Both the position numbers and the translations under genes were made by a program. This document shows, piece by piece, positions 41,534 through 51,312 of a DNA stretch of 64,000 bases. The notes under the pieces are model-generated. The model was given only the letters and a program-made list of their open reading frames with translations, made no database searches and had not been told where the DNA came from. Position 1 is the first letter of the stretch; the number at the start of each line of letters is the position of its first letter. This DNA comes from Entamoeba invadens IP1 (Eukaryota; Evosea; Mastigamoebida; Endamoebidae): assembly GCF_000330505.1 (NCBI RefSeq), contig NW_004443753.1, forward strand, positions 62,001-126,000, read 5' to 3'.

Positions 41534-41861
41534 TGTGTTCATGTCACTCCCATGTGTGTGAATGTATTTAGAAGTGTGGTGATTACTATAAAGAAATATA
41601 ATAATAAGTGTGAGTTGCGCCACACTTATTATTATATTATTACACCGACTTATTCATTATTATTGTAATTGACTTTATTTGATGTGTGTTAATGTGTTTG
41701 GTTTTGAATTTTTGAAAAGAATGTAGTGCGTCACAATTTGTAGGAGTCGAATTCGAATTTTGGAAGTTAATGACATCAATAAATCAATTACTTTTGGTAA
41801 TTTCTACAAGTCGCGTTTCAATTTTTGAGAACAACTCGACAACTCAAAAACAAAGAACATC
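41534..41861. other. Intergenic region between Beclin and RasGEF with a 16-bp hairpin
   Basis: About 330 bases with no gene. The notable content is a perfect 16-bp stem (TATAATAATAAGTGTG / CACACTTATTATTATA, 41597-41636) with loop AGTTGCGC. The last 60 bases form the RasGEF leader (AAAACAAAGAACATC before the ATG). Confidence 0.6.
41597..41636. terminator. Perfect 16-bp hairpin downstream of Beclin
   Basis: The left arm 41597-41612, loop 41613-41620 and right arm 41621-41636 pair without mismatch, 64 bases after the Beclin stop codon. It could be an RNA 3'-end or stability element, or the trace of an excised mobile element. Function is inferred only from position. Confidence 0.45.
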
Positions 41862-43664
41862 ATGAAGAGGAGAGTCCAACACTTCTCACTAAAACACACA
41901 AGTCCATTGATCAAGTCCGATTTGATTTTCTTTACCCCTCGAAAAAAGATCAATGCAAACTCCGAAAGTGCAAAAATACCAGAAGAAAGTGCAAAACTAC
42001 ATGTAATTCCTTCATTCAATAAACGACGGACTGTTGGGATCTTTGATGCACCAATTCATCTCTATTTGCTGGTCAACAAAATCATTCAAAATGAAAAGGT
42101 GCTGGAAGATGAATTGTACGAACAGTGCGAATGTGCAGACAAAAACATTTTGAGTTCGACAAACACATTGAACCCCAGTGAAATTGAGGAGATTGTCTAC
42201 CTCTTCATTAAGAACCTCAGCGAGTTGAATCAACCCCTCTTCGAGTCGATCGACGATTTTGACGGCATCGAAATGCCATTCACCAACAACACAATTGTCC
42301 TCCTCAAAATTCGTATTTGGCGGATGTCAAGTAACCGAAGAGTGTTGATCAAAGCGGCGTCGAAAATCTATTCGCATCTTCAAAACACGACGGGAACAAT
42401 ATCGTTGCACCTCTTTAAAGTGCTTTTAAACAATGAAGGTGAGTTGGGGATACCGGAGATGATCGGGTTGAATTTGCTTCTCCAATGTCTTGACATGTAC
42501 GAAAAAGAGATTTTTGAACCGAACGCACATGACCCATTTTTCAAAGACGATAACGTGGAAATGCAAAGTGTTGTTGGAGGAAGGAAGGAGACGTTGGTCC
42601 AAATCCTTTTCGACCCATTTTTCGAGAACAAAGCATACTTGAGACAGTTTGTCCATACAATTCCTTACATCATGACAGAGCAATTTTTCTTCGAGAAAGT
42701 AGTGGAAGAGTTCAACGCTATTGTCAAAGAGCAAATGATGAATGACGATAAAGTGGCTCAACGCCAACGTCGATTTGAAACGACTGTTTTGACTTGGATC
42801 GAGCAAAGTGGGAAACTCGTTGCACAAATTGAGCCAGACGTCATCACCAAATTGAAACAAAGCGAAATATTGACATCCAAAAGACTCAGCGGAAGCTTCA
42901 GACTTGCACTTACAGAACAACTGAATTTGTTGCAACTCAGCACAAGAAAAGTGAAAGTCAGCTTGTACACCAACAACAGCTTCACACAAGAACACCCAAG
43001 CGACTTGAAGCTTGACAGTGAAATCGAAGAACTCCTCTCTGAGAAGGTAAGTGTATTGGCAGAGCAACTTGTACTCTTCGATTACAAGTCCTTTGTTCAG
43101 ATCAAAGCATACGAAGCGTATCTCGACTGTGGAAATCACTCAATGCAAAACTACATCACCAAGACTAAAAGAATAGAAAACATGTTCCTTGTACTCCTTC
43201 AACAGAACAAAACAAAAATCGGACAAGTGATAAAAATCGCCAAAATGTGCTTTGAGCTTAAAGGCTTCAACATCGCATACATCCTCTTCAGCGTTTTGGT
43301 TAAGATCTCAATCGAAAGCCCTACACTGTTTGCTAAGACAGAGAAGTCGAAGCTCTCGAAGTTCAAAGCGCTCGAGGATCACTTCCAAATCTCCAAAAAT
43401 TTCGCAAATTACAGAAAAATACTCGAAAAGGCTCATTTGCCAAAGGTACCCGTTGTATCCATTTGGATCCACGACATCATCAGCATAAACCAAATGCCGT
43501 TGACATTCGAGGGGACTGATGATATTTTCAATTTCCAGCAACTCCAAGTCATTTCCGCAATTGTGAAGGAAATTAACGAGGTCCAAACGGTTGCATTCAC
43601 AATAGCACCGAACAAAGAAATACAAAACAAGTTGGACGCGCTTGTCAAGTCGGCCAAACTGTAA
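41862..43664 (+). CDS. Ras guanine nucleotide exchange factor, 600 aa
   Basis: ATG at 41862. The C-terminal ~230 residues follow the CDC25/RasGEF domain order: VLAEQLVLFDYKSFVQIKAY, RIENMFLVLLQQN, IAKMCFELKGFNIAYILFS, the Ras-contacting helical hairpin region KSKLSKFKALEDHFQISKNF, YRKILEKA, and the final IPxLGxxLxDI-like block VPVVSIWIHDIISIN. The middle is helical with no clear domain; residues ~60-130 (FDAPIHLYLLVNKIIQNE) may be a RasGEF_N-like module. It would load GTP onto Ras/Rap-type GTPases at membranes. Entamoeba encodes many such proteins for motility and phagocytosis control. No intron. Confidence 0.85.
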   Translation: MKRRVQHFSLKHTSPLIKSDLIFFTPRKKINANSESAKIPEESAKLHVIPSFNKRRTVGIFDAPIHLYLLVNKIIQNEKVLEDELYEQCECADKNILSSTNTLNPSEIEEIVYLFIKNLSELNQPLFESIDDFDGIEMPFTNNTIVLLKIRIWRMSSNRRVLIKAASKIYSHLQNTTGTISLHLFKVLLNNEGELGIPEMIGLNLLLQCLDMYEKEIFEPNAHDPFFKDDNVEMQSVVGGRKETLVQILFDPFFENKAYLRQFVHTIPYIMTEQFFFEKVVEEFNAIVKEQMMNDDKVAQRQRRFETTVLTWIEQSGKLVAQIEPDVITKLKQSEILTSKRLSGSFRLALTEQLNLLQLSTRKVKVSLYTNNSFTQEHPSDLKLDSEIEELLSEKVSVLAEQLVLFDYKSFVQIKAYEAYLDCGNHSMQNYITKTKRIENMFLVLLQQNKTKIGQVIKIAKMCFELKGFNIAYILFSVLVKISIESPTLFAKTEKSKLSKFKALEDHFQISKNFANYRKILEKAHLPKVPVVSIWIHDIISINQMPLTFEGTDDIFNFQQLQVISAIVKEINEVQTVAFTIAPNKEIQNKLDALVKSAKL

Positions 43665-43758
43665 ATTAAGTGGTTTTTTTTATCTGTAATTTCAAAATGA
43701 AACGATAATATGCTAAACATTTAATCACAACTTTTCGATAATAATTCGAACTGTAATT

Positions 43759-44811
43759 TCACACCTCCTCTTCTCTCAAATGGTTGAAAGCAATGTGCGC
43801 TGTTTTGTAATGAAACAACGACGGTGCCGCGTACTGTGTATTTTTGTCAAGTTCGTGCTTGTTTACTTTTCCAATGCTGAAACTTGCATAGACAAACAAA
43901 ACTAATGACGCCAAAAAAGACAAAACGGGGCAAATCCACCCGCCAAAAGACACAAAGACCCCAATAAGTTGCGGAGATAACACCTCTGCCCAGAGTATGT
44001 GTGAATTCTTTTGGTTCACCCTGAAATGGAATTTGGAGATAAACGCCTGCACACTTAAGGTAAATGGGATTCCTAAAATTCTCACAGCCACTCTGACAAA
44101 CGGAGAACTTTTAGAGATATGAGACACAGTTGTGTCGGATTCGATGCACCCATCGAATGAAAAATTGAGCGTTGAAAACGACTTTGGAATTGCACAGACA
44201 CGAACGTGTTCCACGCGAAACAATGGTAAAAATTTAAGCGGCATTTTTTCATTGAAGTTTTCAATTTCCAACTCCGAGTGTGCCAACCTCCAACACGTAG
44301 AGTACACCAAGACGTCGTCGATTGTTCTTTTAGGAGGGCAACACGGAAATTCAGTGTGATTATTTCGTGTGTGGTTGTACCACAAATCGACTTCGTGTGC
44401 GTGTTTGAATTTGAAGAAAATCTGGTTTGTGTGGAAGTGTGGTATTCTTCCTCTGTTTTCCACAACTAAGAAGTTCCGTGGGTCCCACCTCACCGATCTG
44501 AACGTCTGGTAGAGTTTTATTTTCTCTTCAAATGGAATCACAATAATTTCGTTTGGTGTCAAGACCTCATATGAGAGTGGAGTAAAAACAACCAAATTTT
44601 CCTTTTGATACAATTCGAGTATTCCGTCAATCACATTTGTTGAGACAACCATTTGTACCTCTGCACTCATTTTGATTTCACCGAGTCTGTCCCTTAGTTT
44701 CTTTTCGTGTACTCCGACTGAGACATTTTCCTTCTTCTTTGTTGTAAAGAGTATATACACCGTCGTACCAAAGATGACCATGCAAACGAGGATGTCCATT
44801 ACATAACTCAT
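43759..44811 (-). CDS. Membrane protein with two terminal TM segments, possibly PH/SMP (Tex2-like), 350 aa
   Basis: ATG at 44811 (MSYVMDILVCMVIFGTTVYI). An N-terminal TM helix is followed by a Lys-rich linker. Residues ~75-160 look PH-like, ending FFKFKHAHEVDLWYNHTRNN. Residues ~165-290 are beta-rich (RTIDDVLVYSTCWRLAHSEL, FVRVAVRILGIPFTL). A C-terminal hydrophobic stretch (GGWICPVLSFLASLVLFVYA) precedes a short tail. A TM-PH-lipid-transfer (SMP) order would match Tex2-type proteins at ER contact sites, but this is a weak shape match. It is convergent with the RasGEF gene (94 bases apart). Confidence 0.5.
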   Translation of the reverse strand: MSYVMDILVCMVIFGTTVYILFTTKKKENVSVGVHEKKLRDRLGEIKMSAEVQMVVSTNVIDGILELYQKENLVVFTPLSYEVLTPNEIIVIPFEEKIKLYQTFRSVRWDPRNFLVVENRGRIPHFHTNQIFFKFKHAHEVDLWYNHTRNNHTEFPCCPPKRTIDDVLVYSTCWRLAHSELEIENFNEKMPLKFLPLFRVEHVRVCAIPKSFSTLNFSFDGCIESDTTVSHISKSSPFVRVAVRILGIPFTLSVQAFISKFHFRVNQKNSHILWAEVLSPQLIGVFVSFGGWICPVLSFLASLVLFVYASFSIGKVNKHELDKNTQYAAPSLFHYKTAHIAFNHLREEEV

Positions 44812-45069
44812 TTCATTTTACACATTATTATTTCCCCCAAATGTACTCCCATTCCACACCACAATCTGGAACAAAAAAAATATTTAACTAATAGTATTTT
44901 TACTATATTTTGTTTTAGATTCTAAAGTGATTATTCTATTTTGACAAAATAGAATTATATCATAATATTATTATTAATAAAATGACTTACGACGAGATAA
45001 TTCATCTAGTCGTATAACCAGTAAATCAAAAACCAAACATTAATATTAACAAAAACTATATCAAATAGT

Positions 45070-45864
45070 TTATTTTTCTTTGAGAAATTCTCCAATAACT
45101 TCATAATACTTCAAAAACGATGGCAAAGACATATGTCTTGCTCCTTCGAACCTTTCAATCTTCGCATCAAATCCTTTATTTACCGAATGATTGAACATCT
45201 TTTCTGTCATTCTATTATCTACAATCTCGTCATTCATTGACTCGAGAAATAGTATTTTAATAGATTTGTTAATAGTTTCAAATTTTGAGAGGTTGTCCCA
45301 ACGATCTTTTGTGTCGACTTTGCGGAACTCTTTCAAACTTGAAAAGCCATTCTCAAGTATCAACTTAGACACCCCACGTCTTTGAGCAGCACTGAGAGCA
45401 ACCCCAACGCCCAAAGACCGTCCTAATAATGTGATATTATTAAGCGGAATTGTTGCGGATAGGGCATCTAATACAGACACCGCGTCGTCAGTTAAGCCGT
45501 CTTCCGTTGGTTTACCGGTGGATACACCGAACCCACGATATGATAACACACCAACGTGGACGTTAAGCCGATTATAAAATTGCTTTAATAATTGAAGGCG
45601 GTCAATGAAAGCGCCAGCGTTACTTTGAAAAAGGAGAAGTAAGTGTGTGGCATTGGGATGAAGAATGTAATAAAGGTGAACCGTCTCTTTGTCGTGTGTT
45701 ATCACTTTCAAATCGGTGAGTGTGGAGGGAAGGTTGTATTTGCGAGTCAGTTCGGACATTGTGGGAAGACTCGACAATTTATCGGGGAAATATAACTGAC
45801 TTATGACAGAATGAATTAACAGGAGGAAGTAAAGTAGAACCATGTTTTTAAGATTTGTTTGCAT
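45070..45864 (-). CDS. Alpha/beta hydrolase, ABHD13/BEM46-like, 264 aa
   Basis: ATG at 45864. An N-terminal hydrophobic segment (MVLLYFLLLIHSVIS) acts as signal anchor or signal peptide, so the enzyme probably works in the lumen or at a membrane. The nucleophile elbow is LLGRSLGVGVAL (GxSxG, Ser ~152). The acid lies in MNDEIVDNRM and the catalytic His in GARHMSLPSF, so the triad is complete. The oxyanion-side strand is LLLLFQSNAGAFIDR, and YRGFGVSTGKPTEDG is the hallmark loop of this subfamily. Substrate is unknown (a thioesterase or lipase-type esterase). Confidence 0.85.
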   Translation of the reverse strand: MQTNLKNMVLLYFLLLIHSVISQLYFPDKLSSLPTMSELTRKYNLPSTLTDLKVITHDKETVHLYYILHPNATHLLLLFQSNAGAFIDRLQLLKQFYNRLNVHVGVLSYRGFGVSTGKPTEDGLTDDAVSVLDALSATIPLNNITLLGRSLGVGVALSAAQRRGVSKLILENGFSSLKEFRKVDTKDRWDNLSKFETINKSIKILFLESMNDEIVDNRMTEKMFNHSVNKGFDAKIERFEGARHMSLPSFLKYYEVIGEFLKEK

Positions 45865-45908
45865 TGATAATTAATAAAAGTATTATAATTATAATTAATT
45901 GTTATGAT

Positions 45909-46003
45909 TTATAATAAAAATTATAATAAAAATTATAATAAAAATTATAATAAAAATTATAATAAAATTATAATAAAAATTATAATAAAAATTTATAATA
46001 AAA
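45909..46003. repeat. 12-bp tandem repeat (TATAATAAAAAT)n
   Basis: Seven to eight near-perfect tandem copies of a 12-bp AT-only unit, with two copies shortened near the right end. Just upstream of the alpha/beta-hydrolase gene (minus strand). Confidence 0.85.
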
Positions 46004-46044
46004 TTTTTTTTATAAAAGTTAAAAATTTAAAATATTTAAAGACA

Positions 46045-46314
46045 TCAAACGTAAATGATTTTGGGTTTTATAAATTGGTAAATCTCAGTATCACCAACAT
46101 TCACATACCCGTACACTGTTTTGAGTTGGTTCAAAATTTGTTTAAATCCGATTGTATTGTTCTGATTGTTTGTGGTGTGTTTGCATTTAACTGTCATTGT
46201 TCCATCTCTAACGTTTCTTCTTTTTACATTAACAATCTTCATTTCATTTTCTGATTTACAAAACTGTTTTATTTGATCATTTTTTGTTTTGTGTAATAAT
46301 GTTAAATAAAACAT
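46045..46314 (-). CDS. Doubtful hypothetical ORF, 89 aa
   Basis: ATG at 46314 (MFYLTLLHKTKNDQIKQF). Lys/Asn-rich, with one basic patch (NVKRRNVRDGTMTVKCKH). Composition is intermediate between spacer and host genes. No family recognised and no promoter element seen; it may be a decayed fragment. Confidence 0.25.
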   Translation of the reverse strand: MFYLTLLHKTKNDQIKQFCKSENEMKIVNVKRRNVRDGTMTVKCKHTTNNQNNTIGFKQILNQLKTVYGYVNVGDTEIYQFIKPKIIYV

Positions 46315-46766
46315 TTTAATTTTTTAATTAAATTTAAAACAAGAATTAAAAACAATAAAAAACACATTCGAATTATCTTTTTGAAGAAATCCCGAAATAG
46401 ATATTTAATGCAACTGAAATATGGAATTAGTCAATAGAGTAAACGAAGATTAGACGTTTATTACAAATTTCCATGTTATTGCCAACTTTGGTTTTATTTT
46501 TTATTCCAAAACGGCGAAAAAAAACTCATTGCTAAAAAAATGAAATAAAAAAATAAATTAAAATGAATAAAATTGAATTAAACAAATCCCAATTGATTCT
46601 AAAAACAAAACGCATGAAAACTATCGTTTTTTTAACAAAAACTCGGTGAAAAAATAATAATAATCACAATAATTATTAATAGCAAAGTCAAAGCCAAAAA
46701 ATACAAACTCAACATTAAAGCAACACAAATCAATAATAATTGTATTTTTGATATAATAAATAAATT
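46315..46766. other. AT-rich spacer with no supported gene
   Basis: About 450 bases of AT-rich sequence. No ORF, repeat or signal worth naming. Confidence 0.5.
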
Positions 46767-47537
46767 CTACGCGATAGGAGACCGATTTCGTTTTTGGTCG
46801 TCAGACGAGTCTGAGATGAAACTTTTGACTTCCAAATTAGTTCCGTCGAAGTCGAGTAAAATACTTGGAACTGGTTTAAAAGCACTTAAATTGTTATATA
46901 CTCCCTTGCAGATATACTTTTCAAATAACTTTTCAATTTGTTGATCATAAGGGTTAACGGTGACTATTCGATCTATTAACGAACTTTTACGATTCGACCC
47001 CGCCATCCTATCGATAATAGTTCGATTGACGGAGAGTCCGAAATCGCGTATAGTTTCTTTATCTAAAACAAATAACATATTATGGAGTTGAGCTGTTATA
47101 GATCGCACTTTCTTCATTACTATAGTAAATTCAGTCTTCCGGGTCTTCTTCATTTGACACGCAATTGAATTCTCCGCAGCTACTTCTAATAAGACGGAAA
47201 ACGATAAAGCATCCATCGAGCGTTTGATTAATCGGGAGGCCCACTTCTTCTCTTGACCACAGCATTTGACTGCTTTGTCCATCTCTAAAGTCACATAATT
47301 GATCACATCAATTTTCTTGTTAAAGTACTCGACACTTTTTACAGTAAGTAATGGTGACGTTTTTGTGGACTTTTTATAGACCTTTTCAATCTCATATTGT
47401 ACACCAAAGAGTGATAAAAGCCCAAGTAATGCTCCTTGTTGACATGCTTCAAAAGTCTTACTCGAACGTTTCAAGTAGTCCCAGTCTTTTTTGTCCCCTG
47501 TCACATCAATGCTCTTGGCAACGTCTTGTTTACTCAT
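46767..47537 (-). CDS. Hypothetical protein, 256 aa
   Basis: ATG at 47537 (MSKQDVAKSIDVTGDKKDWD). It is predicted mostly helical with alternating charge. A Cys-containing region (MDKAVKCCGQEKKW) and a basic stretch (CQMKKTRKTEFTIVMKKV) are visible. The C-terminus is acidic then basic (ISDSSDDQKRNRSPIA) with a possible RxxS phosphosite. No signal peptide or membrane segment. Composition is clearly host coding. No family recognised. Confidence 0.65.
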   Translation of the reverse strand: MSKQDVAKSIDVTGDKKDWDYLKRSSKTFEACQQGALLGLLSLFGVQYEIEKVYKKSTKTSPLLTVKSVEYFNKKIDVINYVTLEMDKAVKCCGQEKKWASRLIKRSMDALSFSVLLEVAAENSIACQMKKTRKTEFTIVMKKVRSITAQLHNMLFVLDKETIRDFGLSVNRTIIDRMAGSNRKSSLIDRIVTVNPYDQQIEKLFEKYICKGVYNNLSAFKPVPSILLDFDGTNLEVKSFISDSSDDQKRNRSPIA

Positions 47538-49470
47538 TTTGGTTATTTGAGTTTTTCATTGCAAATGTCTTCCATGCATTCCATTCGCTCTTCCCTCGTT
47601 TCATCTCCTTATTTCGTGTTTGACCGGTTTTGGTATTATTTATGGCAAGTTTGTCACTCCTTCATTCGTCACTCACTTTCATATAAAATCCCCATTTGCA
47701 ATGGAAATATTATGTTAAATTTAAATTGACATTTCAGAAACGGCAATACGTTACGTGTGGTTCAATTGAAAGTTAACTTTTTTTCAATGGCTCTTACAAA
47801 CCCAGTTTGCCGGGAAATACTATGTGTTAAACCTTTGTTTACTTATTCGTTCAAAACTTCGAAAACTCGACAACCATTTCGAGCAAAAAGAATAATTCCC
47901 TTTTTAGAAAAAAACACTTTATAATCATTCGAATACTTTATATTTTCAATATCTTTAAAATTTTGTTGGCATATCTTATACCGTTTGACTAAGATATAGT
48001 AATCAATATTCAACACAACAATCAAATTTTTATGACACACACTTTTAATCTGTTTTTTGATAATCTATATAGTAGTTATTGCAAAAAATAAATATTGGTT
48101 TTAACGAAGAAAATTTGGTCAGTTTCAAATTATTATTTTTGACAAAACACCCCAAAGTTTTGTTTTGTAAAAAATTCTATGACATATAACTAAACAACCA
48201 ATTATTTTTACTATTTTATCTGTGGTTGACAAAGTTTACTATAAATAATAGTTTTTTTCTTATAATAATTCTTATTACTTCGAAACCAACTCGATGGGTG
48301 TTAAATCCAGAACAGCAAATCTGTCCATTCTTTTCATAATGGATTTGTGACAACACCTTTGCTACACCAAAATTGTTCAAGTGCCTCAAAATAATTGTAA
48401 AATGGCTTTCTTTGAAGTATTTCTATGTGTTTATTCAATTTCCTTTAATATCAGTAATTTATTGCCTGTTATAGATTCATAACTGTTAGACATAATGACA
48501 GACCATTTCCACTGTAATATTTCATATTCGGCATTGCACATCCACTGATACACAAACTATATTTTTGCCATATTTCCATTCTGCCGAACTTGAAATATTC
48601 GACTGTTGTTAGTTAATAGTTATGAATACTAAATAAATATGGTTTTTAAAAATAAGATGTTTTAGAATAGCAAAATAGGCAAAAAAAGACCAAATTCATT
48701 AACGAAACACACAATTAAAAACATAAACATTTTTTCTATATTTTCTCGAAGAAAATTCGCCTGTCCCAAAGTTTTCTGGTAAAATCAACGAAATTGGTCG
48801 CTGAGTTTTTGGTTATGTAAGAGGAACCGATTTGTCAAGTACTCATTCTGACACCTTCGAAAATCATGTTATTGGTAACCACGTCCGACCCAAACACTCA
48901 CTTTGACACACACTTTCCTAACGAATAGTTCAGTCAACATCGTTTTATTCTGACCAAATTATTATTACTTTTTGTTTTTTAATTAATTTTATTAAATAAT
49001 TTGGCTGAAAAAATGGGTTGTTTAAGTATTGCACCACAACGAAACTTTTGCTGAAAACAATTTGAAAAACTCATCGTTTTTCAAAACATACATTTTGTGG
49101 ACTTGATTTTTTACAAAAAATAAAAAACTGCATTTTTCGTACAGTTTTAATTCACCATCTAAAATATGATATTTAATTTGAACTAATAATATATCATCTA
49201 TTCATTTTATTTTATAATAAATACAGTTTTGTTTTTATTGTATTCATTTTATTACTCATTATCTATTTTTTAATTATTAAACTTTAATGTATAATTAATT
49301 AATAAAATTACTACATTTTTATTAATAAACATTTAATTTAATGAATTATAATTACTAGTATGTGGATTATATATTTTAAGATTCTATTTTATCGACTTCA
49401 CATTCGACATTTATTCCCATATTATTTTAGTTGAGCGAAAATGCATATAGATAATAAAGAAAGAGCCACT
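47538..49470. other. Long gene-poor spacer with possible decayed coding DNA
   Basis: About 1.9 kb with no gene I can support. The patches 48290-48620 and 48770-48930 are less AT-rich and contain codon-like stretches on the minus strand broken by stops, suggesting pseudogene remnants I cannot assign. The rest is AT-rich spacer. Confidence 0.4.
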
Positions 49471-50250
49471 TCAGAATAAATTAAACCAAGAAAAGTACCC
49501 AATGTATAACGAAGAAAAGAAAATAAAACCACACACAATTGAAAAAACAACACTTGAGAGATTCCACATATCAACAATCATTTTCGCCTTTTCATTTCCC
49601 ATATCTAATGCTATATTCAGATTATTAAACATCTTTTCAATTTGTGGTGTTTTATACAAAAGAACGCTCATCTTCTTTTGGATGATGTCAAAGACGCTAA
49701 AAAATCCTTTAAAATTTGAGTTTATTTCTGTCATCTTTCCATACAATTCTATTAATATTGGATTCATTTCTTTAATTTTATCTGCAAGTTCACGGACTTC
49801 ACTCACAAGAGAATCAGGTACAAATCTCTTGAAAATGGAATCGTTCAATTTTTCTAAAAAGACCGAAAAACCATCTAAAAATGCTTCAAATTGCACTACA
49901 AGTTCCTTATCAGTAATTTCGTTGTTTTGCACACTCAAAAGAGTTGTATTCACAATTTCCCCTATTATTTGACCAAGCACATTCGACCTTCTCATACTTT
50001 TCGCAATTTGGTCAACTTGTTCCAAAACTTCATGGATAGGAATTTGGAGTGTTTGAATAGTACCAACTACTCTTGTTGTCTCCGTTATGTCTGGAAGGGG
50101 TACTTTGACTATAAATAGACTTATAAACAACGCTCCACTCATCAAAACAAAAAACAATGAAACACTTAAAACCAAAACCTTCTTAAACTCGCACGTTAAA
50201 ACACTTTTAGTGTTGTCTTCACCAAATCGATGGTACGACGAACCTCCCAT
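49471..50250 (-). CDS. Membrane protein with two TM helices and an extended helical lumenal domain, 259 aa
   Basis: The first ATG is at 50250 (MGGSSYHRFGEDN); the codon before it is TTG. TM1 is at ~30-50 (VLVLSVSLFFVLMSGALFIS) and TM2 near the C-terminus (SSVVFSIVCGFIFFSSLYIG). The ~160 residues between are helical with repeated hydrophobic heptads (FLDGFSVFLEKLNDSIF, VRELADKIKEMNPILIELYG). The hairpin topology resembles tweety- or prominin-like organisation only superficially. No family assigned. Divergent from the TLDc gene. Confidence 0.6.
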   Translation of the reverse strand: MGGSSYHRFGEDNTKSVLTCEFKKVLVLSVSLFFVLMSGALFISLFIVKVPLPDITETTRVVGTIQTLQIPIHEVLEQVDQIAKSMRRSNVLGQIIGEIVNTTLLSVQNNEITDKELVVQFEAFLDGFSVFLEKLNDSIFKRFVPDSLVSEVRELADKIKEMNPILIELYGKMTEINSNFKGFFSVFDIIQKKMSVLLYKTPQIEKMFNNLNIALDMGNEKAKMIVDMWNLSSVVFSIVCGFIFFSSLYIGYFSWFNLF

Positions 50251-50436
50251 CAATACGTTTCCTTTTCAAGTTTTATAGTTTGTTTCTAATTTATTTTACC
50301 ATTGATATAGTTTTGGATGGTTTTCAACAACACAGATGACCAATAACATTTTGTAAAACATTTTCAAAGATTTTAATAATAAAGACGTTAAAGTTTCAAA
50401 TTTCAATGAACACAACAAAAAACTTAAAACTCGAGA

Positions 50437-51096
50437 ATGGACTTTACAGAAGAACAAACAAATGACTTCTTAAGTTTTTATATTCACTGTTTAATGCAAA
50501 AACCGGAAGATTCAGTGATGGGTACAATACCTGATCGTATTCAAGAGCCAATTCCTATTGATTTTGACGCAATCATTCAATCGAATATATCAACGCTAAA
50601 GAGATGGACCCCGTTTGAGTCGTTTGAGAGGATATACGACTCAAAGAGTGATAAGTCGATGAAATCATTTGTTAGTGCGGTGATGAACAAGGAAGATGTC
50701 TATGTGATAGTTCACGACACGCGCGGAAATGTCTTCGGTGGCTACACAAAGAAGCCGATCGTGAACTTTGCAGATCAAACGGGCAATACAGACAACTTCG
50801 ATGATAACCATTACATCTTTGTTCTCCTTAGAAATGGAAAGGACACTCAACCAAAAATGTTTACACCAAGTCGGCGGCGCGCTGGCTTCTATGTATACAC
50901 GCAAGGTATTTATTGGTTTGATATGGGAAACCATGACGGAAGACTTTCCATAGCTACGCCTGGGTATAACGGTTCGTATAATAGAAATTTAAATCTGGGG
51001 TATACCATTGACGATGAAACTGCTATCAATGGGGATACCACCTTGTTTCAGATCTATACTGTCGCTCGAATAATCGTCCTAAAGATCACCAGCTAA
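50437..51096 (+). CDS. TLDc domain protein, 219 aa
   Basis: ATG at 50437 (MDFTEEQTNDFLSFYIHC). A ~55-residue helical N-terminal part is followed by TLDc features: FERIYDSKSDKSMKSFVSAV, DVYVIVHDTRGNVFGGYTKK, HYIFVLLRNGKD, and the C-terminal TLFQIYTVARIIVLKI. More complete than the copy at 37745. Family members elsewhere link to V-ATPase and oxidative-stress protection; the role in Entamoeba is not established. AAAACTTAAAACTCG before the ATG resembles the recurring promoter word. Confidence 0.85.
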   Translation: MDFTEEQTNDFLSFYIHCLMQKPEDSVMGTIPDRIQEPIPIDFDAIIQSNISTLKRWTPFESFERIYDSKSDKSMKSFVSAVMNKEDVYVIVHDTRGNVFGGYTKKPIVNFADQTGNTDNFDDNHYIFVLLRNGKDTQPKMFTPSRRRAGFYVYTQGIYWFDMGNHDGRLSIATPGYNGSYNRNLNLGYTIDDETAINGDTTLFQIYTVARIIVLKITS

Positions 51097-51101
51097 TTTT
51101 T

Positions 51102-51156
51102 CCTATAATAGAACTATAATAGAACTATAATAGAACTATAATAGAACTATAATACT
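51102..51156. repeat. 11-bp tandem repeat (CTATAATAGAA)n
   Basis: About five copies of an 11-bp unit beginning nine bases after the TLDc stop codon, followed by shorter ACTCTAAT-type repeats. It may extend into the 3' untranslated region. Confidence 0.85.
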
Positions 51157-51291
51157 CTAATACTCTAATATACTAATACTAGTATCAAGTATAGTTATTT
51201 TACTATTTAATTTTACTAGAATAAAGTGAGGTTGCATAGATAGTAAATAAACTATAAAATAGATTCATCTTAATAACACGAATAAAGTCCT

Positions 51292-51306
51292 CAAAGAACT
51301 TGAAAA
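51292..51306 (+). promoter_or_regulatory. GAAC-type promoter motif before STT3
   Basis: CAAAGAACTTGAAAA, six bases before the STT3 ATG. Nearly the same word (CAAAGAACTTAAAAAG) precedes Skp1 at 53591. Confidence 0.45.
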
Positions 51307-51312
51307 TCAGAG

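Noticed and set aside
51102..51156. Repeats at 51102-51156 or 45909-46003 as CRISPR-like arrays
   Set aside because: They are head-to-tail tandem units with no spacers in a eukaryotic genome.
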